A stretch of DNA of 64,000 bases, from positions 1 through 64,000 of the forward strand of contig JADKBZ010000003.1 in assembly GCA_016714815.1 (NCBI GenBank). Reading direction: 5' to 3'. This DNA is from Holophagales bacterium. Its GTDB lineage: Bacteria; Acidobacteriota; Thermoanaerobaculia; UBA5066. This document shows, piece by piece, positions 11,901 through 23,900 of this stretch. The position numbers and the translations under genes are program-made. Below the pieces are notes generated by a model. The model saw nothing but the letters and a program-made list of their open reading frames with translations. It did not search any database and was not told the origin of the DNA. The stretch's first letter is position 1, and every line of letters begins with the position of its first letter.

Positions 11901-14900
11901 AGCCTCCATCGCCGTTCGCGACGATCTTCGCCGTCGCCCCTCCCAACGCCAACGTCCCGGCCTCGATCCGGATGACTCCTCCGCCAGGCCTCGCTGCGCC
12001 GTTCCAGCCTCCGCTGCCAGCTTCCCGCGGCCTCTCTACGCTCCCGTACGTCGGCATAGCCGCCGAGCTGCCCGGCCAGGCCGCCAGTCCCGACGTGGCT
12101 CCCCGCTGAATCCGTCGGGGACACGGCCCCGTCGCTCCCGGGTACGTCGACTCTTCCGGGATACCCACGCCCCGTCACGTCGATCGACCCGCCGTCTTCG
12201 ATCGTCAGCGTGCCGGTCACCTTCAGGTCGAGGCTCCGGGCTTGCGTCGCCGTCATGGCCGAATGCGTCAGCCTCGCCCCGGTCTTCACCGTCAGGTTGG
12301 TCGCGGTGATCCCGGGGATCGAGACGTTTCCTGTAACCGAGACCGCCTCGGCCACCAGCGGCGTCGTGACCTCCGTGTAGCTGCCCGCCGCCGTCGGCCC
12401 GCTCAGGTTGACGGTCGGTACGCGAATCGGATCTTCGCTTCGCAGAACCGCGTTCCCGTTCACTTCCACCGCATCGAAACGGTAGACGCCCTGCCAGAGG
12501 TCTCCGCCCCGCAACGCGATCGTCTCCGCGGAGTTCGGCTCCAGCGTCACCGTCTGGTCCGCGATCGTCCCGATCCGCCACGTCCCCAGCGGGCTCCCGC
12601 CTCGCGTGATCTCCACCCAGTGCCCGGCGAAGTACGGGGGGATCGTCGCGCCACGACCTGTGGCGAGCGTCGCTCCGCTCGTCTCGGGCTGGGCGGTTCC
12701 GAATCCCAGGCTCGGCAGCACCGTCTGCTGTCCCGTCGTCCCGAGGTTGTCTACTCGCAGCGTCCCGTGCGTCGAACCGGGTCCCTTCAGGACCACCGTG
12801 CCCGCTCCACCGTTCACCGCTGCGCTGCCGCCCGAACCACCCTTTGCATTCACCCGCGTCAGCGCCGTGCCCGCCGACGTGCCGTATTCGATCGCCACCG
12901 CTCCGCCGCCGCCTTGCCGGTAGCTCACGCCTCCAGCCGCCTCGATCAGTCCGTCTCCCGTCATCGACGCCGCCGTGATCCAGATCGAGCCTCCGGCTCC
13001 ACCTCCAGGAGCCTCCATCGCCGTTTGCGACGATCTTCGCCGTCGCCCCTCCCAACGCCAACGTCCCGGCCTCGATCCGGATGACTCCTCCGCCAGGCCT
13101 CGCTGCGCCGTTCCAGCCTCCGCTGCCAGCTTCCCGCGGCCTCTCTACGCTCCCGTACGTCGGCATAGCCGCCGAGCCCCCGGCCAGGCCGCCAGTCCCG
13201 ACGTGGCTTCCCGCTGAATCCGTCGGGACACGGCCCCGTCGCACCCGGGTACGTCGACTCTTCGGGATACCCACGCCCCGTCACGTCGATCGACCCCCCG
13301 TCTTCGATCGTCAGCGTGCCGGTCACCTTCAGGTCGAGGCTCCGGGCTTGCGTCGCCGTCATGGCCGAATGTGTCAGCCTCGCTCCGGTCTTCACCGTCA
13401 GGTTGGTCGCGGTGATCCCGGGGATCGAGACGTTTCCTGTAACCGAGACTGTCTCGGCCACCAGCGGCGTCGTGATCTCCGTGTAGCTGCCCGCCGCCGT
13501 CGGCCCGCTCAGGTTGACGGTCGGTACGCGAATCGGATCTTCGCTTCGCAGAACCGCGTTCCCGTTCACTTCCACCGCATCGAAACGGTAGACGCCCTGC
13601 CAGAGGTCTCCGGCCTGCAGCGCGATCGTCTCGGCGCCGTTCGGCGCAAGGGTCACCGTCTGGTCCGCGATCGTCCCGATCCGCCACGTCCCCAGCAGGC
13701 TCCCGCTCCGGGTGATCTCCACCCAGTGCCCCGCGAAGTACGGACGAATCGTCGTGCCTCGGCCCGTAACGAGCGTCGCTCCGCTCGTCTCGGGCTGGGC
13801 GGTTCCGACCCCAGGCTCGGCAGCACCGTCTGCTGCCCCGTCGTCCCGAGGTTGTCCACGCGCAGCGTCCCGTACGTCGAGCCCGGTCCCTTCAGGACCA
13901 CCGTCCCGGCTCCGCCGTTCACCGCTGCGCTGCCGCCCGAACCACCTTTGCATTCACCCGCGTCAGCGCCTTGCCCGCCGACGTGCCGTATTCGATCGCC
14001 ACCGCTCCGCCGCCTTGCCGGTAGCTCACGCCTCCAGCCGCCTCGATCAGTCCGTCTCCGTCATCGACGCCGCCGTGATCCAGATCGAGCCTCCGGCTCC
14101 ACCTCCAGGAGCCTCCATCGCCGTTTGCGACGATCTTCGCCGTCGCCCCTCCCAACGCCAACGTCCCGGCCTCGATCCGGATGACTCCTCCGCCAGGCCT
14201 CGCTGCGCCGTTCCAGCCTCCGCTGCCAGCTTCCCGCGGCCTCTCTACGCTCCCGTACGTCGGCATAGCCGCCGAGCCCCCGGCCAGGCCGCCAGTCCCG
14301 ACGTGGCTTCCCGCTGAATCCGTCGGGGACACGGCCCCCGTCGCACCCGGGTACGTCGACTCTTCGGGATACCCACGCCCCGTCACGTCGATCGACCCGC
14401 CGCATTCGATGAAGAGCGAGCCCGTCACCGTGAGGTCGAGGCGCCGGGTTCCTCCGGCCGAGTGAGTTATCGAAGCTCCGCGCAGGACCAGGAGGTCGCG
14501 GAACGTCCGCGGCTGGTCCAGGACCAGAGTCGTTCCGGATGCGACGTACGCAGTCTGGCCGCTCAGGGCCTCCCAGTCGTTTGGTCCGGTCGCCGAGATC
14601 TCGACCGCCGGAACCACCGTAACCTCGGTCTGAACCTCGCCGGAGGCGTTCCCCCCGAAATCGAAAGCCCGAACGCGGAATCGGACGACGGTCGGCTCCG
14701 TGACCGCGGGTAGAGTGATCCCCGTCGCGCTGACGGGGAACGAGCGAGCCGTACCGTTCGCCGCGAAGAAGGTGGCGAGCGGCGTGGCCTCGGCGTCGCG
14801 GAAAACCTCAACGTGGTGGACTCCTTGGTCGTCCCCTGCCGTCGCCTGAAGAGTGAACGCGCTCAGGCCGGATGGAAGCAGCGCCCCTGCCGTGGGGCAG

Positions 14901-17900
14901 TCGATTGAGACCGTCGGGGGCACCGCGTCGGATCTCGGCGTGACCGTGATCGTTCGCGAGGCCGGAGTGGAGTTCCCGGCGACGTCCGTCGCCGTGACCG
15001 TTACCGTGTACGTCGTCGAAGACGCAACGGGCGGCGTCAGCCAGGAGAGGGTCGCAGGAGAGGTCACCGATTCGGCGACGCTCCCGTCGAGCTCGATTCT
15101 GACCTTTGCGAGCTTCACGTCGTCCGTCGCGCGAGCCGTGACCGTGATCGTCTCCCCGGAAACGTAGGTATCGCCCGTTCTCTGGGGCGAAAGATCGACG
15201 CCTGTGACGACGGGATTGGTCACATCCCCGGTGACGTTCCAGGTCGCCGTGCTCTCGGTTACCCGGCCCGCCCGGTCGGTGGCGCGGACCTTGTACGTCA
15301 CAGGTCCGGCGGGTTGCCCGACCGGGATGGACAGGTTCGAGGGCCCGGCGATCAGCTCGAGCGGCTCGACCAGCGTCTGCGTCGACGTCGTCCCCGTGGG
15401 GGACCACGTTCCTTCGACCTTCGAGAGGCCGATCGAATCGACAGCACGGTAACGGAGGGAGATGGTGGAGCCCTGCTGCACGGACGATCCGGGTGCGGGC
15501 GTCGTTCCATCGAAGGCGATCGCCGGCCCTTCATTTCCGAGAAGGACCCTGGCCGAGGGGTCGAGGGCGAAGGCCGAGCGCTGATCCACGGCGCCGCCGG
15601 CTTCCAGCTCACCTCCGGAGACGACACGGACCGGACCACGCCCTTCGAAGGCGGCATAGCTCAGCCTGGACTTCACGGTGACCATCGCGCTCGCGGCCAG
15701 CGCCGACGAGAGGGCGGTGAGCTCTCCCTCGGTCGCCGTCACGGTGAGGGCGACCGTCTGATCTGCTGAGCCGACAGCCCCCGCGGTCCGCGTCTGAGCC
15801 GTGACGGGCAGAACGAGGGTGGCCGGGGCTCCTCCTCCCGCCGGCGCGATCGTCGCGACGAGCTGTTCGCCCGCGATCGACGCCGTCGCAGAGGGGGCGA
15901 GGATCGTCAGAACTCGGGTTGCCGGATCCACCGCCGTCACGGTGCCTGTGCCCAGGCCGGGAAGAGGCGTGAGCGCCGGCGGATACGTCGACGGTCCGTT
16001 CGAGATCCGAAGAGTTCCCCGGTCGAGGGCCTGCCCCGACGCGTCGAGGCGCTCGAGGAAGACCGTTCCCGCGCCTGCGGGCGGTGAGAACGGATCCTGG
16101 ATTCCGAATAGAGACCTGGCCCCGACGGCATCGACCTGGACCGTCAACGCCGAAGGCTCGCCCCAGGAGACCGAGACGCGCCCGCCGCTACCGCCGGGAC
16201 GATAGATTCCTATCGCCGAGGCGGAGCCGTTGGCCCGAAGGCCGCCCCGCCCCTCTATCCGCCCTGCTCGGACGCGAACGGAGCCGCCCGCTGTACCCGC
16301 GCGGTCCGCAGGGATCTGACCATCGGCACTGACGTCACCGAACAGGCGAAGGGTCGCACTGGGAGCGTCGATCCGGACGACACCGCCCCCGGTTCCACCA
16401 TATCGGCCGCCTCCGCTGCCAGGAAGGCGCGGATCCCGGATGTTTCCGTAGACGCTTCCCGGGTCCTGAAGGCGGGCGGTCCATTCGCCGTCGGCCGGAT
16501 GCCCCGAGCCGCCGTGCGATCCCGCGGCGCCAGGAGCCGAAGCTCTCTCGCCCGCGAGCGTGACCGGGTCGTGAGAGCCGTCGCCGCCCAGAAGCCCGCG
16601 TCCCGTGACGTCGATCGCCGCGCCGTGGCCAACGGCGAGCGCCTCTCCGATGGAGAGCTCGAGGGGGTAATAGGGAACGGTCGAACTGTAGGAAGTGACC
16701 TCAGGAGACGTCAGGATCGTCCGGCGGACGGTTACCGCCGAGCCGGCGCCGGCGGACCAGGCGCCGCCGGAATAGAGGTGAAGACTCCCGAACGAACGGG
16801 CTCCTCCCACCGCCTTCGGGTAGAGGCTCAGCGTTGTGCCGTCGAGCAGGAAGACGGGAAGGATTTCCGTTCCTGCGGGCGTCGGGACGTCCGACGCGGA
16901 AACGACGGAGGTCGTCGCCGCTTCGTAGACGTACCGGGCCGCCAACACGTGGAGCGAGACGGGGCGAACGACGCGGTTCGCCCCCGCGTCGATGACCTCG
17001 ACCTCGAACGGGAGCGAGACGCCCGCCGCCACGCCGTTCGGCACTCTCCAGACGGCCTCGTAGATCCACTCTCCAGCTGCGCCCGAAAGGAGGGCGGCTG
17101 GGGTCCAGTCGGTCGCCAACGTCGCGCTCGCGTCGATCGGACCGCGCACCATCACGTTGACGAAAGCGCCCGGTATCTCCTGTCCCGTTCCGTCGAGGTC
17201 CCTGTCGGTGACACGAATGCGGAGAAGGAGATCGACGCCGCTCTTGGCGCCGTCGACGGAGGCGTAGGCAGCCGGCCAGAGGGCACCCTCGAAGGGCGAA
17301 AGCCACTCGGCGACGGGCTTCGTCGGATCGCTGCTGGGCGCCAGCTCCAGGGTCACCGTGGCCGGACGCGGGTTTCCTCCGTAGTCCTCGCACCGCGCGG
17401 TGACTTCCACGCTGACCTTCGCCGTCAGCGAGCTCGGGACCGTGACAGAGGGCGAGCGGAAGATATCGGACGTGCCGACACGGGTGGCGACGAGCGTCTC
17501 GGGGAGGACTCCCCCGGTCGTCGCGAACGAGACCGCCCGAACGGCCGTCTCGAGATCGCGCGCGCGCACTTCGAGAACGAACGTATCGCCGATGACGAAA
17601 GACGTCGCGGCGTCTCCGTTCGGACGGCGGGCTACGAGTTCCGTCACGACGGGAGCCGTCGCGTCGTCGGCGACGACGAACGGTGCGTCCGCAAAGGCCT
17701 GCGCCCCCTTCGCGTCGGTCGCCCGGACCCGGACGAACAGCGCGCTCCCCTCGGCCTCGGAGATCGGGACGGCGAAGGAGAACCCCTGCTGGGGGAGAGC
17801 CGGCCAGCCTTCGGCCGGGCGATCGAGCGTCCGGGCGGGAGCAGAGGCGATCTGCTCGCTTCCCGAAGCGACGGTCCGACGCAGCTCGGCGCTCAGCGTC

Positions 17901-20900
17901 AGCCGGGCGTCGTCGGCGTCGGCGATACCGGTGGCCGTTGCCGAGAGCGAGGATCCCGCATAGAGGATCCCGGGGACGGGCGACGTGGCGACGACGGCGA
18001 CGCCCCCGACGACGGGTGGAGTGTTCGGGAGGACGCGCATGTCCAGGCGCACCTGCCCGCTCGGGTTTCCGCTCGTGTCGAACGCCTTCACCCAGACAGG
18101 GAAGGGTCTGGCCGTAACGCCGTCTCCGGAGTAGGCCGCGACGAATCCGAGAGTGAACGGAGACGCCGTCATGACGGCGCCGGGCGATGCCGCCGGCTGG
18201 CTCGGGTCGGCCGAGCTCGCGAAGGTGTACTCGACCCGGTCGACGTCACCGTAGGGGTTCTCGGGCGTGACGTCGTCGAGGTTGCCGAATGACGGGGAGA
18301 GTGTGTAGGAGGCAGAGGCCGAGAGGTCCCCGCCCGGCGCGTTCGACGGCAGTTCGATCGTGAGGGCCGGAGCGTTCGTGTCGTAGATCCGGTACTCGCC
18401 GACCCAGTCCGGCATCGGGTTCCCGTTAGCATCCGTCAGCCCGCTGACCTTTAGTCGGCGTCGCAGCGAATCCCCGGAGAAGGTCACCCCTAGAGGCGGA
18501 GCCACGAGGATCGAGTAGCCGCCTCGTGTGAGCGCGGTCGTCACCTGGAAGGTTGCCCAGTCGCCCGCCAGGTTCTTCCACTCGAACAGGACCGCGGAGC
18601 GGATCTGCGCGGGAGTCAGGACGAGGATCTCACCGAAGTCGATCCGGATCGACGCCTCCGGGTCGACGGGGCGCGCGAGCGACGGGAGGGTCCCGACGAC
18701 CCGCGGGCCGTCGGTGTCGGAGGTGGTGAAGCTCGATCCGATGTCGCCGGAATCGGTCAGCGGCCGCCCCTCGCGGTCGCGGACCCCGGCCGCTCCACCC
18801 TTGACGAGGAGACTGTAGACCGTCGAGTTCTCGTATCCCGGGCTCGGCGAGAACCGGACCACCTGCCGCCCCTCGGCGTCAATCGTGGAGGACCAGCTCC
18901 CGGCAGCGGGCGTTCCGGAGTACGCGAGCTGGAAATACGCCGACGACGGGCCGGACGGCAGCACTGCCGCCGCGAGCGGCTCGGAGAAGATGATCTCCAC
19001 TGGCGCTGTTCGGGAGACGAACGGCTCTCCGTTCGGAGGGGTGAGCGAGACGATGCGCGGACGAGAGGCGTCGAGGACGAGCGCCGGAAGAGCGTAGTCG
19101 GTGCCGTGAGCGTTGCCGAGGCTCCCGACGGCGCTCGCGATCCTCTCGCCGTCGAGGCTCTGAGCGACGATGCTGTAGGCCCCGGGGGAAGCGCCGAGAA
19201 GCGGAAGGTGCCATCGGCGGCGGTGAGGAGGAGCTGCTCGGCTCCTGCGGCAGGGTGAATCCGAACCGCGACACCAGCGGCTGGAGTTAACCCGGCCGTG
19301 TTTCCGTCCCACGCGTCTGCTTTCGGCGCTTCGTAGACGACGCCGTGAGCCGAGACGACCGGCGAAAGGGTCAGGTCGACGTCGAGGACCTGGTCATCCC
19401 ACTGGAGGGAGTGCGAGGCCGAAGCCCCGAGAGTCGAAGCCGGGACGTTTGCCGAGACGGTGACCTGCCCCTCTTCCACGGCGGTGAATGCCGCGCGGCC
19501 GGAGCCGTCCGTCGCCGTCGAGAACGACCCGTTCGACGCATGGACCCATACCGTGGCTCCTGCCACGAGGACGCCTCCGGCGTCGCGAACCGTAACCCGG
19601 ACCGTTCCTCGGGCGAGGAGGGCGATGCGGTAGGGGTCCGTGCTCGTCCCCGCGCCGGCGGATCCGTTCTTCAGGTCCCTCGACAGCGCAAGAGCCCGAC
19701 GCTGCTCTCCTCCCGCTTCCTGTACCGAGATCTCGAAGCTCGGCTCCGCGAGGACATCTCGGAAGCGAAAAGCGTGCCCCGTATTGGCGGTCTCGGGAGC
19801 GAGGAGGCTTATGAGTGGTTCGCGATTCCGGCAGTAAGACACCGCGAAGATGCCGTCCCCGTTCACCGGATTCGGATTGATCTCGACGAGGCCGCCGGCC
19901 TGCGTCTTCTGCTCGAGCAGGACCCAGACATCCCGGACCGGCTCGAGGACGAGTGCGACCTGAGCCTCGGGCGCCGTCGGCGTGAGAGTCACGCTCGCGG
20001 AGGCCTGGCGTGCGCTTCCTTCGACGCCGGCTGTCAGTCCGTAGGTGCCGACCGGAAGCCCGTCGAAGGCGAAGGTGCCGACGGAGCCCGCCTCGCGGCT
20101 CGTGCTCGCGAGAGCGGTCAGGCTCGCTCCCCAGAGGCGCCCGTTCACAGTCCCCTGCAGGCGGACCATGCCGCCACCGATGGGGACCGTCCGGGCGACG
20201 TCGTCGAAGAGCACGCCCGAGAGCCGGCCGCGCTGGTCGAGGACGACGACCACCTGGAGCTCCTGTCCGGCAGTTCCGAGGTGAATATCGCCAAGCCGGC
20301 CGCCGCGTCCCGTCGGGGCGTGGAAGGCGTGAACGGCCCTGGTGCCGAGAGGAAGCGCCGGGAAGTAGGCGCGCCCATCGGCTCCGGCGACCGTCGCCTC
20401 TCCATTCGAGAGGAAGACCTGGGCATCCGGCACCGGGGAACCGCTCTCCGGGTCGCGGACGAGAACGTCGAGGTTCGCCACCTGCCCCGAGAGGGCGATG
20501 TCTCCGACGTCGACGACCTCGAAATCGGCATTCAGCTCACCGGAACGTCTCCCCTGTCGGGAGACCTGCCCCGGATCGCGAGCCACCACGTTGAAGCGCC
20601 CCGCGACCACGCCGGAGAACTCGAATCGACCGTTGACGTCGGCCGTCAGGAAGCCTGGCAGGGCGGGAAGGCGCCGGTACGGGAAGTCGTTCTCCTGGAG
20701 GAAGACCTGGGCGCCGGCAAGAGGAGTGAAAACACCTTGCGCCGTCTCGTCGACGACACGTCCACGTACGATTCCCTTCGGCTTCAGGCGGACGACGAGA
20801 TCGAGCACCTGGCCCGGCTCGGAGAGCTGGCCATAGGTCCGGCCCGTCCGCTCGATCGCGCCGCGAAGGCCGTGGGCCGTGACGGACACGCCTCCAGGCC

Positions 20901-23900
20901 GGACGAGCGGAAAGCTGAAGGTGCCATCTTCGCCGGTTTCCTGGCGCCGAGGAAGCTCGCCGCTCGCCTCGAGCTCGACGTCGATGCGGGGAACGGGCGT
21001 GATGCCGTCGACGTCGACGACGATACCCGTGACGGTCGAGGAATCCTGGAACAGGAGGTCGACGTCCTTGACCTGGCCGGCGAAGTCGATCGTCCCCTGG
21101 AACGACGCGGTGCCGTGGAAAGGGTTCGAGGCGGTGATGCCGAGCGGACCCACAGGCAGGACGAGGGTGAGGTTCCCGTCGCCGTCCGTCGACGTCTCGA
21201 TTCCGGCTGCCTTCTGGCGAATGACGAGCTCCTGCGGGCTGAACCAGGTCGGGTAATAGGAAACCGGGCTCATCGCGCCACCGCTCGACGACCGTGTCTT
21301 CACGTTCACCGTTCCGGCGCCCCGGAGCCGGACCGTCACGAAGGCACGATGCCCGCCGTAGAGAACCCGGGTCGTGGAAACTCCGATCCAGCCGATGGCA
21401 CCGGGCTCGAGACCTGTCCCCTTGTGTGCGGCGACCGGGTACTCCCGGACGGGGACTCCATCGAACGAGAACGTCCCATCGGCCCGGGTCGTCGCTTCCC
21501 CGATCGGAAGCAGGGTCACGGTGACGCCGGGAGCCGGCCGCCCTAGAGGGTCGAGAACGACGCCGTCGATCGCTCCCCTGGATGTGCTCGTCAGGACGAT
21601 CGTCGCGGCGACGACCGGGTCGGGCGAGGCGTCGGTGACGGCGACGAGCGTCGTCCCCTCCGTGCTTCGGGCGTAGTCGATGGCGTGAACGCGATACGGG
21701 CTCTCTGCCGATCCCTGCGCCGGGACGCCGTCGATCCGGTAGTCTCCTTCGGCGTTCGTCACGGCCGAGCTCCCGGGTCCCTCGACGAAGACCGTTGCCC
21801 CGGCAACCGGGACGTCGGCCTGTGTGAGCGGGTCGTGGAACAGGATTCGTCCCACGACGGCGCGCGGTGTCGAAGCGGCGAGGGTGAGGGTGACTTCCTC
21901 CGTCGCGTCGGGAGCCAGATCGATGTCGGCGAAGGCCGGAGTCCTCGAGATCGAGAAGTCGGCGGCCTGCACCGAGACACGCCCCGCCGGGATTCTCTCG
22001 AACCGGAAGCTCCCCGTGGGCCCCGTCGTCACCTGACCGTAGGGGGCACCCGCCGAGTAGACCGCGACAGTGGCGCCGGAAGCCGGATCGGCGGACGAGC
22101 CGCTCGCCGAATCGCGTCGGACCAGGATGTGTCCGGCCACCGTTCCGGTTCGAACGGGCTGCGTCCGTTCCAGACGGAGAGTGACCGTGGCGGTGGCGCC
22201 CGGAGCGGCGAGCGCCACGGTCGCGTAGGCCGATCGGCCCGCCGCGTCCCGCGCGGTCAGCGTGATCGGTCCCACCGGGAGACCGTCGATTCGGAAGGCT
22301 CCATCCGCCCCGGCAAGCGCGGTCCGGACCTCGGAGAAGAGCGTGCTCGCCGCCGTGACCGTCGCCCCGGCGACGGCCTCCCCGTTGTCGTAGCGAACCT
22401 GGCCCGTCACCGAGCCCCGGCCAAGCAGGGCGATGTTGATCCGCGCGAGCCGCGACTGAAGCCGGATGATCGACGAGACCTCCTCGGTCTCCTGCAGGGC
22501 GAGAGGATCCGAGCCGGGAGGGACGATCGCCCGGATGCGGAATCCCGACTGGACGTTCCCTTTCGCGCGCGGCTTGGCGACCGCAAGGAGCGGCTCCTCG
22601 ACGAACGGAAAGAGGAAGGTCCCGTCTGCGCCCGTCGTTCGCTCCGCCACGAGATCGTGGAGCACGCGCGGATCGCCACCCGTTTCGTCCTCAACGACCC
22701 GGTCCCGGACGAGGCGAACGGTCGCCCCGGCAATCGGGGCACCTGTTCCCCGAAGGACTGTCCCCTCGACGAGGCCGCCGACGTGCCCGGCCTCGATCTG
22801 AATCGCCGGAACGAGGCTCGACAGAGAGTTCCCGAACGTATCCCGGAGCCCGGGTGAATCGAGGTGATGGAGGTGCGACACGACAGCCTGCCCCTCGAAC
22901 AGCGAGCTGATAGCCGAGACCGGCTGAGAGAATCGGACGGCCACGACCCGTTCGCTCGTGGGCTGCCATAGTGCCGAGGCCGCTTGGAACAGGGTCGTTC
23001 GCTCGAGAGTGGCGCCGGACGAGGTGGTGTCGAGCCCGCGGAAGCGAGTCTCGACCGCGTACCGGTCCTCCGCCTCCGCATCCGCCCTGGCGGGGGGCCG
23101 GTTGAAGAGGTACCAGACCCCGGAGCCGTACGGGTCGAGGACGAAGTCCTGCCTGGCGCCCACGAGAGCGAATGGGGGAAGCTCGACGGGACGAATCACC
23201 GGCGCTGGCGCGCCCGCGACCGGGAAGCCCGTCGCGAGGTGCACGAGCCCGAACGTCAGCGGTGTCGAGTTGCCGGCCGGAAGGACGGCCTGCACCGCCC
23301 AGGCTTCCCCGACGGGAACCGTCACGGACGAAAAGTCGACCCGGACGAGTCCGGAACCGGTCGGAGCGGGAGCCACGAACGAGAAATCGACCGGCATCGG
23401 CGACCCGGTCGACGGACCATGGACGACGAAGGCGTATCCGGCCTCGGACGAGAGCCGACCGATCACGGCGAGAGGCGTCGGCGAGCCTCCCGGCCGGTCG
23501 AAGACGTCATAGATCTCGCCGAAGGGCAGCGAACGGAGAGCGCGGCTGTCGCCACCCGAATAGGCGAGGTAGGTCACCCCGGTGACGCCGTTTAGCTTCC
23601 GAACCTCGAGCGTTGGCGCCTCTCCCGCCCCAGCGCCCTCGAGCGTCGCGGCCAGCCAGGGACGCGCGTAGCTCATGGTCGAAGCGACGTGACCGAGGAG
23701 AGCGGAGGCCGAGAGACCCTTCGCAACCTGCTCCTGCCGGAGAAGCGAAGCGAGGGCCTCGGCGGCATCCCGTCCCTTCGTCAGCGTGCGCCGGAGCTGG
23801 TCGTACTCGGGAAGGTCGTGTCGGCTGCCGAGCTGATCGAAGAGCAGCGCCTCGAGCGACGGAAGCAGCTCGTCGCCCAGATAGAGCCTCTGCCCCGCCT

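Noticed and set aside
9140..14402. CRISPR array
   Set aside because: The repeat unit is 1,110 nt and coding, with no short repeat-spacer structure. I found no CRISPR elsewhere in the window.
9646..14465. Series of plus-strand ORFs with repeated sequences in the array
   Set aside because: They repeat only because they lie opposite the tandem repeat of the giant gene. The minus strand has coherent domain sequence.
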